In this document: piece by piece, positions 1 to 7,583 of the stretch
How positions within the stretch are numbered: the first letter of the stretch is position 1
How the letters are laid out: every line of letters starts with the position of its first letter
Source: Sorangium cellulosum
GTDB lineage: Bacteria > Myxococcota_A > Polyangia > Polyangiales > Polyangiaceae
Assembly (NCBI GenBank): GCA_020720045.1
Contig: DYPH01000025.1
Coordinates: forward strand, 4,949 to 53,143
Direction: 5' to 3'
DNA length: 48,195 nucleotides
Translations under genes and position numbers: made by a program
The notes under the pieces: generated by a model
The model's input: the letters and a program-made list of their open reading frames with translations, nothing else
Database searches by the model: none
Told to the model about the DNA's origin: nothing

Positions 1-100
1 CGGACGCGTTGGTTAAGAACTCCGCGCCGTCTCCCGCTTCGCGGACGGACGCGTTGGTTAAGAACTCCGCGCCGTCTCCCGCTTCGCGGACGGACGCGTT
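1..100. repeat. Family A REP-like palindromes, tandem pair
   Basis: Two full copies (18-55 and 63-100) repeat with a 45-base period, and bases 1-10 are the tail of a third. Each copy starts AACTCCGCG, ends CGCGTT, and carries a central hairpin CCGC-TTC-GCGG, so inner and outer arms are inverted repeats. Related copies occur at 605-639, 37760-37796 and 40520-40557. The array lies immediately upstream of the lipoprotein gene at 119. Architecture and dispersal resemble bacterial REP elements; no RAYT transposase gene is visible here. Confidence 0.8.
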
Positions 101-118
101 CTGCGATTGGAGGGGCCA

Positions 119-547
119 ATGAAACCTTCGGTGAAGCCCCTTGTCGCGCTTGCCGTCGCCATCCTCGCGAGCGGCTGCACGAACGTGAAATTCTCCCGGC
201 AGAACCCGCAGACGGGCGAGTCGTGGACCGTGTATTCACACACGTTTTCCTCGGACAGCGTCTCCTACTGCCCGCCGACGCAGCTCGGCGGCACCTGCCG
301 ACGGGCAAGAATGCTGAGCGCACCACCCGCCGTCTCCCCGGCCGCCGCCTGGCGCCAACCCGGCTACGGACAACCGGGACAACCCGGCTACGGACAACCG
401 GGACAACCCGGCTACGGACAACCGGGACAACCCGGCTACGGGCAACCGGGGCAACCGCAGCAACCGGCCTGGGGGATCCCCGGTTGGCAACTGCCGCCGT
501 TTCCTCCGCTTTTTCCGCCGGCGCCCCAACAGCAGCCTCCGCGTTGA
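119..547 (+). CDS. Small lipoprotein with PGYGQPGQ repeats
   Basis: The protein has 142 residues. A hydrophobic signal peptide ends in the lipobox LASGC, so it should be a lipid-anchored envelope protein. The middle is a low-complexity Pro/Gly/Gln/Tyr segment built from four PGYGQPGQ units, followed by a Pro-rich tail ending QQQPPR. I chose the ATG at 119 because GGAGGGG lies a few bases upstream; a TTG at 107 is in frame but would add four residues before the signal peptide. No enzymatic motif is visible. The repeat region could be a flexible wall-spanning or adhesive linker, which is a guess. The gene stands alone between repeat clusters. Confidence 0.75.
   Translation: MKPSVKPLVALAVAILASGCTNVKFSRQNPQTGESWTVYSHTFSSDSVSYCPPTQLGGTCRRARMLSAPPAVSPAAAWRQPGYGQPGQPGYGQPGQPGYGQPGQPGYGQPGQPQQPAWGIPGWQLPPFPPLFPPAPQQQPPR
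359..454 (+). repeat. 24-base tandem repeat, four units
   Basis: Four consecutive 24-base units begin at 359, 383, 407 and 431. The first three are identical by eye and the last differs by G substitutions. They encode PGYGQPGQ inside the lipoprotein gene. The period is a multiple of three, so copy-number change would keep the frame. Confidence 0.9.
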
Positions 548-604
548 GTCGTTTTCCCGCCTAGCGCGGGTCGCGGAGCGTCGATTCGTTGAGCGTTTGC
601 ATCG

Positions 605-639
605 AACTCCGCGCCGTCCCGCTTCGCGGACGGACGCGT
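605..639 (+). repeat. Family A REP-like palindrome
   Basis: A single copy of the family seen at 18-100, two bases shorter in the left arm. It lies in the 100-base gap between the convergent lipoprotein and arsH genes, a usual place for REP elements. Confidence 0.75.
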
Positions 640-647
640 GGCGCCGG

Positions 648-1331
648 TCATCGCTTCCCCTCGGCTTCTCGGCGCTCGCTGTAGCGGTCGACAAGAAAAT
701 CGCGAAAGTCACGCGTGAGAATCGTGAACTTGTATAGTTCTTCCATCACGTCGACGAGGCGGTCCCGGTAGGACGAATCCTTCATCGTTCCGTCTTCGTG
801 AAATTCGTCGTAGGCCTTCGGAACCGACGATTGATTCGGGATCGTGAGCATGCGCATCCAGCGCCCGAGGAGCCGGAGCGTGTTGACGACGTTGAAGGAC
901 TGAGAACCACCGCTCACCTGCATAACGGCGAGGGTTCGCCCCTGGGTTGGCCGTACTGCGCCGGCTGGGAGTGGGATCCAGTCGATTTGATTCTTGAAGA
1001 CGCCGGTGATCGCCCCGTGCATCTCCGGGCAGGACCAGACCTGCCCCTCGGACCATAGAGACAGCTCCCGAAGGCGAAGCACCTCGGAATGATTGTCGAA
1101 CTCGGGCGCTTTGATTGGGAGGTGGCGCGGGTCAAAAAATCGCACTTCGCAGCCGAGACCCACCAAGATCCGCCCCGCCTCCTCTGCGAGGAGGCGACTG
1201 TAGGAGCGCTCGCGCAACGATCCATAGAGAATCAGTATTTTTGGAGCATCCGTGCGCAGTTCCAGCGGCGGAAAGACGGGGATCGGGAGGGGGATCGGGA
1301 GGGGCGGTGGGGTTCCGTAGTCGATGCTCAT
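648..1331 (-). CDS. arsH: ArsH, NADPH-dependent FMN reductase of arsenic resistance
   Basis: The protein has 227 residues and a flavodoxin-like fold. Its hallmark is the flavin-phosphate loop [20 protein letters not shown] near residues 37-56, followed by [20 protein letters not shown] and [17 protein letters not shown], all conserved in ArsH. Family members reduce FMN with NADPH and oxidise trivalent organoarsenicals to the less toxic pentavalent forms. The N terminus is Pro-rich (residues 8-22). It is the last gene of the arsenic operon: its ATG overlaps the stop of the upstream fusion gene by four bases (ATGA), which suggests translational coupling. The assignment is confident. Confidence 0.93.
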   Translation of the reverse strand: MSIDYGTPPPLPIPLPIPVFPPLELRTDAPKILILYGSLRERSYSRLLAEEAGRILVGLGCEVRFFDPRHLPIKAPEFDNHSEVLRLRELSLWSEGQVWSCPEMHGAITGVFKNQIDWIPLPAGAVRPTQGRTLAVMQVSGGSQSFNVVNTLRLLGRWMRMLTIPNQSSVPKAYDEFHEDGTMKDSSYRDRLVDVMEELYKFTILTRDFRDFLVDRYSERREAEGKR

Positions 1332-2224
1332 GGGAGGTTCTTGGGGAGAAAGATCGGCTCTTGGTCGGCGGGCATCTGAGAAAGTTCTTCGGGGGTCAAA
1401 CGGGCATAAATCTCGATAAGGGTGCCGTCGGGATCTTCAAGCCATAGTTCGTGGAGTGGGGTCCCCCGCCAAGTCGTGCGGGGCGGCTTCACGACCGGAA
1501 TACCGGCCGCCTCCGCGTGGGACCACGCGGCGACGACGGCTGCGCGGTCGGCGACGCCGATCCCGAGGTGGTAGAGCGTGTCGTGGTGGAGTTCTTTCCC
1601 GTCGGCGACGAGGACGACAAAGTTCGTCGTGAGTGGCCCGCCGGCGAAGGTCGAATACCGGTGCGTCCATTCGCGGGGGCGGACGCCCAAGAGCCACGCA
1701 TAAAACCGGGTGCTCGCTGCGAGATCGCGCACGCGGACGCTCGCATGAAACTCGGTAGGTGCAGGCCCTTCTGGCAAATCAAAGAGCGCTTCGAGGGTCG
1801 CCAAGCGGCCATCGATCTGATCTCTGGCCGCACGAAAGCGCTCGAGGAGCGCCTCTGGAGCGGCCGCAGGATCGGCTGCCGGATCGGCGATCGGCCAGTG
1901 GAGGCGCGCAACACCCGCGAGAGCGACCGGGCAAACCTCCTCAGCGCACAGCGTGATCACGAGGCGAATCGGCGCGGCGTCGCGAGCGGCCCCCTCGCGC
2001 ACTGCCTCGTCGACCGATCGAGAAGCGCCATCGAGGGGGGCGAGCCCGACCTCGGCGAGCACCGCCACCGCGAGAGGATGAATCGGCTTTGGAGCGCTCC
2101 CCGCACTTACCATGCGCCAGGCGGGAAAGCGTTTCGCGAAGCGAGCGCGAGCGAGCGCTTCAGCCATTTGGCTTCGTGCGGAGTTTGCCACGCAGAGAAA
2201 GAGAATTGTCCCTGTTTCATTCAT
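1328..2224 (-). CDS. arsC: Arsenate reductase (LMW-PTP type) fused to a VOC/ArsI-like domain
   Basis: The protein has 298 residues and two domains. Residues 1-150 are a low-molecular-weight phosphatase-type arsenate reductase with the P-loop LCVANSARS (nucleophile Cys11, Arg17), Cys93 and Cys98 as candidate relay cysteines, and the acid loop PIADP. Residues 155-275 are a vicinal-oxygen-chelate domain resembling ArsI/CadI, with likely metal ligands His160, His220 and Glu271. The VOC domain contains no cysteine, so it lacks the vicinal Cys pair that ArsI uses to hold organoarsenicals. C-As lyase activity is therefore doubtful and its substrate is unknown. It lies 12 bases after acr3 and overlaps arsH by four bases. 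Confidence 0.9.
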   Translation of the reverse strand: MNETGTILFLCVANSARSQMAEALARARFAKRFPAWRMVSAGSAPKPIHPLAVAVLAEVGLAPLDGASRSVDEAVREGAARDAAPIRLVITLCAEEVCPVALAGVARLHWPIADPAADPAAAPEALLERFRAARDQIDGRLATLEALFDLPEGPAPTEFHASVRVRDLAASTRFYAWLLGVRPREWTHRYSTFAGGPLTTNFVVLVADGKELHHDTLYHLGIGVADRAAVVAAWSHAEAAGIPVVKPPRTTWRGTPLHELWLEDPDGTLIEIYARLTPEELSQMPADQEPIFLPKNLP

Positions 2225-2236
2225 AAATGGGTCCCC

Positions 2237-3304
2237 TCAATCGACGGCGGAGAAATAACGCTTCTGAATCCAAAGAGCGACGTTTACGAGGCCAATCAAT
2301 ACAGGAACTTCAACGAGAGGCCCGATTACGGCGGCGAGTGCGGCTCCACTTTCGAGCCCGAAACTCGCGATCGCGACGGCGATGGCGAGCTCAAAATTGT
2401 TGGAGGCGGCGGTGAAGGAGAGGGTCGCCGACTCCGGGTAGGTCGCGCCGACCTTCTTCGCGACGAGGAACGTTCCGAGGAACATCACGACGAAGTAGGC
2501 GAGCAGCGGCGCCGCGATGCGGAGGACGTCCCCGGGGAGCGCAACGAGGGTTGCCCCTTTGAGGGAGAACATCACCACGATCGTAAATAGCAGAAAAATA
2601 AGGGTAATTGGCCCAATCTTCGGCGCGTAGACCGCCTCAAACCAGGCGCGCCCTTTGGCGCGGATGAGGACGGTCCGCGAGAGGAAGCCAGCGGCAAAGG
2701 GGACGCCGAGGTAGAGGGCGACCGTCTTGGCAACGTCGCCCACACCGACGGTGAGCGCCACGCCGTGGAGGCCAAGCACCTTCGGGAGGACGGTGGCAAA
2801 GAGGTAGGCGTAAACCGGGAAGAAGAGGACCTGGAAAAGAGAATTGAAAGCGACGAGTCCCGCGCACATTTCTGGGTCCCCTTTTGCAAGCGAGTTCCAT
2901 ACAAGGACCATCGCGACGCACGGGGAAATGCCGACGAGAATCAGCCCGGTCATGTAGTCGGGCTTGTCCCGAAGAAAGAGGACCGCGAGCGCAAACATCA
3001 GCGATGGCGCGAGGACCCAATTCAGCAAGAGTGAAAGCGCAAAAATCCGTGTATTGCGAAAGATTTTCCCCAATTCCTCGTAACGGACCTTCGCGAGCGG
3101 CGGGTACATCATCAGCATCAGGCCGATGGCGATCGGGAGAGACGTCGAGCCGACGCGAAGGCGAGAGAGGCCGGTCGCAAAGCTCGGCGCATACACGCCG
3201 AGAAGCACGCCGAGCCCCATCGCGAGGAAGATCCAGAGCGTCAGAAACCGATCGAGGAACGGCAGCTTTTCTATCGTGGAAGAGCGATGGGAGGCCGCGC
3301 TCAC
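2237..3304 (-). CDS. acr3: Acr3-family arsenite efflux permease
   Basis: The protein has 355 residues and about ten hydrophobic segments. The conserved segment [19 protein letters not shown] contains Cys129, the cysteine required for arsenite transport in characterised Acr3 proteins. The second half has the matching bundle ([20 protein letters not shown]). It should export As(III), the product of the downstream reductase, across the inner membrane using the proton motive force. Its ATG overlaps the arsR stop by four bases. Gene order arsR-acr3-arsC-arsH is a standard arsenic operon. The start at 3304 gives a normal family length. Confidence 0.95.
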   Translation of the reverse strand: MSAASHRSSTIEKLPFLDRFLTLWIFLAMGLGVLLGVYAPSFATGLSRLRVGSTSLPIAIGLMLMMYPPLAKVRYEELGKIFRNTRIFALSLLLNWVLAPSLMFALAVLFLRDKPDYMTGLILVGISPCVAMVLVWNSLAKGDPEMCAGLVAFNSLFQVLFFPVYAYLFATVLPKVLGLHGVALTVGVGDVAKTVALYLGVPFAAGFLSRTVLIRAKGRAWFEAVYAPKIGPITLIFLLFTIVVMFSLKGATLVALPGDVLRIAAPLLAYFVVMFLGTFLVAKKVGATYPESATLSFTAASNNFELAIAVAIASFGLESGAALAAVIGPLVEVPVLIGLVNVALWIQKRYFSAVD

Positions 3305-3648
3305 AACGCCCCCACGAGCGCCTTGAGGCGCCGAAGCGCGCGGGGCTCGATGCAGTAGCAGACCCGTGGTCCGTCGATTTCGCCGCGCACGAGCCCCGCC
3401 TCCTTCAGCACCTTGAGATGCTGGGAAACCGTCGACTGAGCGAGCTGGATCTCCTGGACGATATCACCGCAAATACAGGCATTTTTGGCGGTGAGGAAGC
3501 GCAAGATTTTCACGCGCGCCGGGTGGCCGAGCGCCTTGGCGAGCTGGGCAAGTTCGTCGTCCGCCTCGGCCCCCTCGACGGGGCGAAGATCGGGCGCGTA
3601 CGGAAGAGGATCCGCAGGGGGGCAGCAGGCGCCTTGGGGTTGATTCAT
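3301..3648 (-). CDS. arsR: ArsR/SmtB-family arsenite-responsive repressor
   Basis: The protein has 115 residues with the ArsR winged helix: [11 protein letters not shown], then the recognition-helix region [20 protein letters not shown] (68-87). The As(III) motif is CICGD with Cys58 and Cys60. Two further cysteine pairs are present, Cys8/Cys9 at the N terminus and Cys97/Cys99 at the C terminus, so the inducer site may be elaborated. It should repress its own operon until As(III) or Sb(III) binds. The ATG lies inside a perfect palindrome and no ribosome binding site precedes it, so translation may be leaderless or the true start may be further in. Confidence 0.9.
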   Translation of the reverse strand: MNQPQGACCPPADPLPYAPDLRPVEGAEADDELAQLAKALGHPARVKILRFLTAKNACICGDIVQEIQLAQSTVSQHLKVLKEAGLVRGEIDGPRVCYCIEPRALRRLKALVGAL

Positions 3649-3662
3649 CGTCGATAGACGAT
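3647..3662. promoter_or_regulatory. Candidate ArsR operator palindrome
   Basis: ATCGTC-GATA-GACGAT is a perfect 6-4-6 inverted repeat. It overlaps the arsR start codon (complement of 3646-3648) and lies at the head of the arsenic operon, where an ArsR dimer would bind. Assignment is by position and symmetry only. Confidence 0.55.
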
Positions 3663-3935
3663 AGATGCCTTGTGCACGACTCGCAAGCGACTCCGGACGG
3701 GCCCGGGAACAGAGGCGGTTTTTGACGGCCGTTCCCGGATCGGCTCCGAAAGGTTGTACGAAGCGGTAATCGCGGTCTTTTCACGAATGCGCGAATCGTC
3801 GTACCATCGCGAGCTGCCTACGTGCCCGGCGCGAGCACCGGCGACTTCGACACGAGCCCCATCGGCGTAAATTGCCGGGGCCCGTGCGGGGTAGCCCTCG
3901 GAACCTGACCCAGAGAGAGACGAAGGAAAGAGCGC

Positions 3936-5651
3936 ATGAACAGTCCGGCGCGGACCACGAAACAGACCGACCCGATGCTCAATCGCATCGTCGCCGGGCG
4001 CTACAAGCTCGAAGCGCGCGCCGGTGAAGGCGGGATGGGGGTCGTCTATCGCGCCCGTCACGTGCTCATCGATCGCGTCGTCGCCCTCAAGCTGATCCGC
4101 CCCGATCTGCGCGGCGAAACCCACCTCCGCGCCTGGATGCTCCGCGAGGCCCGCGCCGCAAACCGCGTCGATCATGCGCATATCATTGATATCCATGACA
4201 TCGGGGAGACCGAGGAGGGGGAACTCTATCTGGTGATGGAGTACCTCGTCGGCACCGCGCTTTCCTCGGAGCTCGCGAAGGGGCCGATGCTGCTCGGTCG
4301 CAGCGTCGACATCCTCGAGCAGATGTGCGCCGCCCTCGCGCGCGCCCACGACCTCGGCGTCATCCACCGCGACTTGAAGAGCGACAACATCCTCCTCACG
4401 TCGAAGGGGGGCCGCAAAGACTTCGTAAAGATTCTCGATTTCGGGCTCGCCCACCTCGCGATGGACCCGCGCCTCGCGCCGAAGGGGGCCGTCTTCGGCA
4501 CCCCCGAGTACATGTCCCCCGAGCAGGCACGCGGCGAAGAGGCCGGCCCCCAGAGCGATCTGTACGCGCTCGGCGTGCTCTTCTTCGAAATGCTCACCGG
4601 CCAGCTCCCGTTCCGTTCGAGCGATCGCGAGACGCTCCTCGAAATGCAGCGTTCGGCGCCGCCGCCGCGCCCCTCGGCCATCAAGCCGGACGTGCTCCCG
4701 GCCGCCGAAGCGATGGTCATGAAGCTCCTGGAGAAGGACCGTCGCAAGCGGTACCAGGACGCCCACCATATGCACGAGGAGCTGAAGACGCTCCAGCGCA
4801 GCCTCCCGAGCGCCCCTTGGGAGGTCTCGGCCCTCGGCGAAAACGCGCCGCCGCCGCCGCCGCCGCCGCCGGAGTCGCCGGGCGTCATTGAGTGGGCGAA
4901 CCGCGCGTCACTCTTTTCGCGGATGGTGAGCCGCGCCTACCCGAACGGCGCCGTCCCGCCGGACGTTTCCCAGGCGCTCGGCCAGTCCTGGGACCTGGCC
5001 GCAAAGGCGTCGAAGCTCGAAGGCGAAGTCGCTAGCCACTCGCGGAAGCTCGAGAGCCTCGAGCGTCGTGGGCGCGCGCTCCGTGCGGAAATTGGCCGTA
5101 AAGTCGAGGAATTGGCTCAGGAGGAGTCCCGGGTTCTTCGCGACGTAGCTGCCGATCAGGCGGAGGCAGCGAAGATCCGCGAGCAGGCGGGGGCCGCCGA
5201 ACGGAACGCGATCGCCGCGAAGCAGGCGGCCGATCAGGCCTCCATGCAGAACTACACCTCGGCCCAGCTCCGCCCAGTCTACGAGCGTGCCGGGGCGGCG
5301 CTCGCCCTCCTCGATGCCAAGCGCCGCGAGTACGCCGAGCGGGAACAGAAGGCGCTTGCCCGGGACGCACAGGCCAAAGATTTGCGCCGTCAAATCGAGG
5401 AGTTGCGTGCCCAGCTCGCCCGGTATGCCGAGGCTCTCGAAGAGGATCTTGCCGCCGGCCGGGAAAAGGTCGCCGTCCGCTCCCGGGAGGGGATTACCTA
5501 CGAGCGGGCCTTCAGCGACGTCACCAGCGCGCTTGTTGCCCATCTGAAGGCAAAGGTTGAAGTTCGCGATCTTCTTCAGGAACTCATGTCGAGTCTCCTC
5601 GGCGGAGGCACCCCAGCCCCCTCCAAAATGGAGGGGCCGAAGAGCGGCTGA
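3936..5651 (+). CDS. Ser/Thr protein kinase with C-terminal coiled coil
   Basis: The protein has 571 residues. Residues 23-290 are a eukaryote-like (PknB/Hanks) kinase domain: glycine loop GEGGMG (31-36), catalytic Lys52, HRDLKSDN (144-151), DFG (168-170) and GTPEYMSPE (188-196). All key residues are intact, so it should be active. A poly-proline run near residue 304 leads to a region rich in Ala, Glu, Arg and Lys (about 350-540) that reads as a long coiled coil, probably for oligomerisation or partner binding. There is no membrane segment, so the kinase is likely cytosolic. The start has a purine-rich GAAGGAAAG upstream. The next gene follows after 56 bases in the same direction. Confidence 0.92.
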   Translation: MNSPARTTKQTDPMLNRIVAGRYKLEARAGEGGMGVVYRARHVLIDRVVALKLIRPDLRGETHLRAWMLREARAANRVDHAHIIDIHDIGETEEGELYLVMEYLVGTALSSELAKGPMLLGRSVDILEQMCAALARAHDLGVIHRDLKSDNILLTSKGGRKDFVKILDFGLAHLAMDPRLAPKGAVFGTPEYMSPEQARGEEAGPQSDLYALGVLFFEMLTGQLPFRSSDRETLLEMQRSAPPPRPSAIKPDVLPAAEAMVMKLLEKDRRKRYQDAHHMHEELKTLQRSLPSAPWEVSALGENAPPPPPPPPESPGVIEWANRASLFSRMVSRAYPNGAVPPDVSQALGQSWDLAAKASKLEGEVASHSRKLESLERRGRALRAEIGRKVEELAQEESRVLRDVAADQAEAAKIREQAGAAERNAIAAKQAADQASMQNYTSAQLRPVYERAGAALALLDAKRREYAEREQKALARDAQAKDLRRQIEELRAQLARYAEALEEDLAAGREKVAVRSREGITYERAFSDVTSALVAHLKAKVEVRDLLQELMSSLLGGGTPAPSKMEGPKSG

Positions 5652-5707
5652 TCCGTCTCCCTTTCGGTCCCGCCCCCGTCGCCCTCCCGCCCCCGGAAAT
5701 TTCCCCC

Positions 5708-6241
5708 ATGACCGACGTTGCCGCCCTCGAACGCTACCTTGACCTCTACGCCGATTACCTCGGCACCCTCGGCAAGGACGCAGCCGCCCTCGCCCAATTG
5801 GTCGAGAGCGACCTCCCGCGCGACGCCCGCGCCCGCGTGATTTCCGCGCTGAACTACGTGTTCAAGTCGGTCGATCTCATTCCGGACGGCATCGACGACA
5901 TCGGCTTCCTCGACGATGCCTTTGTCGTCCGTGTCGCCGCGAAGCTCGCCGTCGACGCCGGCGGGACCGGCGGAGACCTTACGCGCTTGGCGGGAGAAGC
6001 TGCCGATATTGCTTCATTTCTTGAAGCCGATCACGGGCGCCTTGAGAACTACGTCCAGGGGCTCCGCCGGAGCGAAGCCCGCGGGCGGACCGTCGACGAC
6101 GTCCTCGATGACGCGGCGATCCGCGCCGAATTTCTGACCGAGGTCGCCGCGTGGTCGGCCGCCTACGAGATCCCGAGCTTCACCAAGCAGCCGAAGACGC
6201 TCGTGAAATTGAAGGCATTCCTCTCGGCGAAGCTGCCGTGA
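5708..6241 (+). CDS. DUF1232 (YkvA-like) protein
   Basis: The protein has 177 residues. The segment ARVISALNYVFKSVDLIPDG followed by IDDIGFLDDAFVVRVAAKL (about 35-75) matches the DUF1232/YkvA core, a short hydrophobic hairpin of unknown function. The C-terminal half is helical and charged. It follows the coiled-coil kinase in the same orientation and could be co-transcribed with it. A tandem of family R palindromes begins six bases after its stop codon. Function is unknown; membrane association is suggested only by the family core. Confidence 0.75.
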   Translation: MTDVAALERYLDLYADYLGTLGKDAAALAQLVESDLPRDARARVISALNYVFKSVDLIPDGIDDIGFLDDAFVVRVAAKLAVDAGGTGGDLTRLAGEAADIASFLEADHGRLENYVQGLRRSEARGRTVDDVLDDAAIRAEFLTEVAAWSAAYEIPSFTKQPKTLVKLKAFLSAKLP

Positions 6242-6246
6242 GCGGC

Positions 6247-6373
6247 TGCGCGTCCGCCCGGAACCGCCGAAGGCGGTGAGGAAACGGCGCGCACGACGGC
6301 GGCTGCGCGTCCGCCCGGAACCGCCGAAGGCGGTGAGGAAACGGCGCGCACGACGGCGGCTGCGCGTCCGCCG
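6247..6373. repeat. Family R REP-like palindromes, two and a fraction copies
   Basis: Copies at 6247-6293 and 6304-6350 repeat with a 57-base period, and 6361-6373 is the first 13 bases of a third. Each 47-base copy has ends TGCGCG and CGCGCA and a core hairpin ACCGCC-GAA-GGCGGT. The block fills the gap between two convergent genes and starts just after a stop codon. It could also act as a bidirectional terminator or mRNA stabiliser. Confidence 0.85.
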
Positions 6374-7567
6374 CTAGAGAAACCGGCCGATCGCGAGGCC
6401 GATCAGGATCCCGGCGAGCAGACAGACCATCCCGATGACCGCTACCCACTGGGGGGCGATGCCGCGGTGGTCCTGCGAAGCCGGGCTTCGTTCGTTTTGG
6501 GCCTGCAATTTCGAGGGGATCGGCAGGTGTGGGGCCGCCATCGGCGTCGGCGTCGACAGCGCCGAAAGCGGGATCGTCGACGGTCGCGGCGTGCTGAAGT
6601 ACGGCTCCGGGAAGGCGCTCGGCGTGCTCAGCCGTGCCCCCATTGCCGGCTCCGGGAGCCGGCTCATGCGCATTTCCCCGGTGACCGACGGTCCGTAGGC
6701 CTGGGCCAACGCGTGGGCCATTGCGGGGGCGCTCGGCCAGCGGGCGTTGCGGTCTTTGGCGAGCCCGCGCGCGATCACCTCGCCGAGGGGGCCGAAGGTC
6801 GGGTCGAAGGACTCGAGCGGCGCCGGTTCCAGCGTCAACACTGCGGTAAGTTTCGCGAATTCGTTCTCTGCTGGGAACGCGGCGCGCCCGGTGAGCATCT
6901 CCCAGGCCATGACCGCGAGGCTGAAGAGGTCGCTCCGCGGGTCGACCTCTTTGCCGTTCCGGATCTGCTCGGGGCTCATGTAGGCGGGCGTCCCGAGGAG
7001 CATGCCCGTCTTGGTGCGGGTGCCGGCGCCGCCGAGGACGTCCATCACCTTCGCGATCCCAAAATCGAGGAGCTTCACCGTGAAAGCGCCGGTGTTGTTG
7101 CGCGAAAGGAAGATGTTGTCCGGTTTGAGATCGCGGTGGACGATCCCCTGGGCATGGGCGACCGTGAGCGCGGCGAGGGCCGCCTGAAGAATCGAAACCG
7201 CCTGCGAAATCGGAATTTTACGCCCGGCGTTCGTATAGGCGGAGAGCGCCGTCCCGGAGAGCTTCTCCATCAAAATGAAGGGGCTTCCATCTTCGGCGAT
7301 GCCCGACTCAAACACACGAATGATGTTGGGATGAACCAACTTCTCCGCGATCTTCCCTTCGACGAGGAACCGCTCGACGACCTCGGGATCGAGCATCGCG
7401 TGGGGCGCCAGCACCTTCAGCGCGAGCGGCCCCCGGGATGGATCTTCCCCGGCGACCGCCGCCACCTCGTAGACGACGCCCATGCCGCCGGCGCCGATGC
7501 GACGGACGACATCCCAGCGACGCGCAATGCGCGCGCCGACGAGGTCGTGCGGGTCGGGTTCGGCCAT
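6374..7567 (-). CDS. Membrane-anchored Ser/Thr protein kinase
   Basis: The protein has 397 residues. The kinase domain spans roughly 18-275, with glycine loop GAGGMG (25-30), Lys51, HRDLKPDN (144-151), DFG (168-170) and GTPAYMSPE (192-200). A Ser/Pro/Thr-rich linker follows. One transmembrane helix (about 374-396, VAVIGMVCLLAGILIGLAIG) ends the protein with almost no periplasmic tail, so the kinase faces the cytoplasm and is tail-anchored, unlike PknB-type receptors with large sensor domains. It lies 16 bases downstream of pheT on the same strand and may be read through from it. Substrates are unknown. Confidence 0.92.
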   Translation of the reverse strand: MAEPDPHDLVGARIARRWDVVRRIGAGGMGVVYEVAAVAGEDPSRGPLALKVLAPHAMLDPEVVERFLVEGKIAEKLVHPNIIRVFESGIAEDGSPFILMEKLSGTALSAYTNAGRKIPISQAVSILQAALAALTVAHAQGIVHRDLKPDNIFLSRNNTGAFTVKLLDFGIAKVMDVLGGAGTRTKTGMLLGTPAYMSPEQIRNGKEVDPRSDLFSLAVMAWEMLTGRAAFPAENEFAKLTAVLTLEPAPLESFDPTFGPLGEVIARGLAKDRNARWPSAPAMAHALAQAYGPSVTGEMRMSRLPEPAMGARLSTPSAFPEPYFSTPRPSTIPLSALSTPTPMAAPHLPIPSKLQAQNERSPASQDHRGIAPQWVAVIGMVCLLAGILIGLAIGRFL

Positions 7568-7583
7568 GGACAGGTTCTAGCGA

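Noticed and set aside
3750-3810. GTACGA...TCGTAC inverted repeat as a regulatory site
   Set aside because: The arms are six bases and about 40 bases apart, which is expected by chance in this composition.
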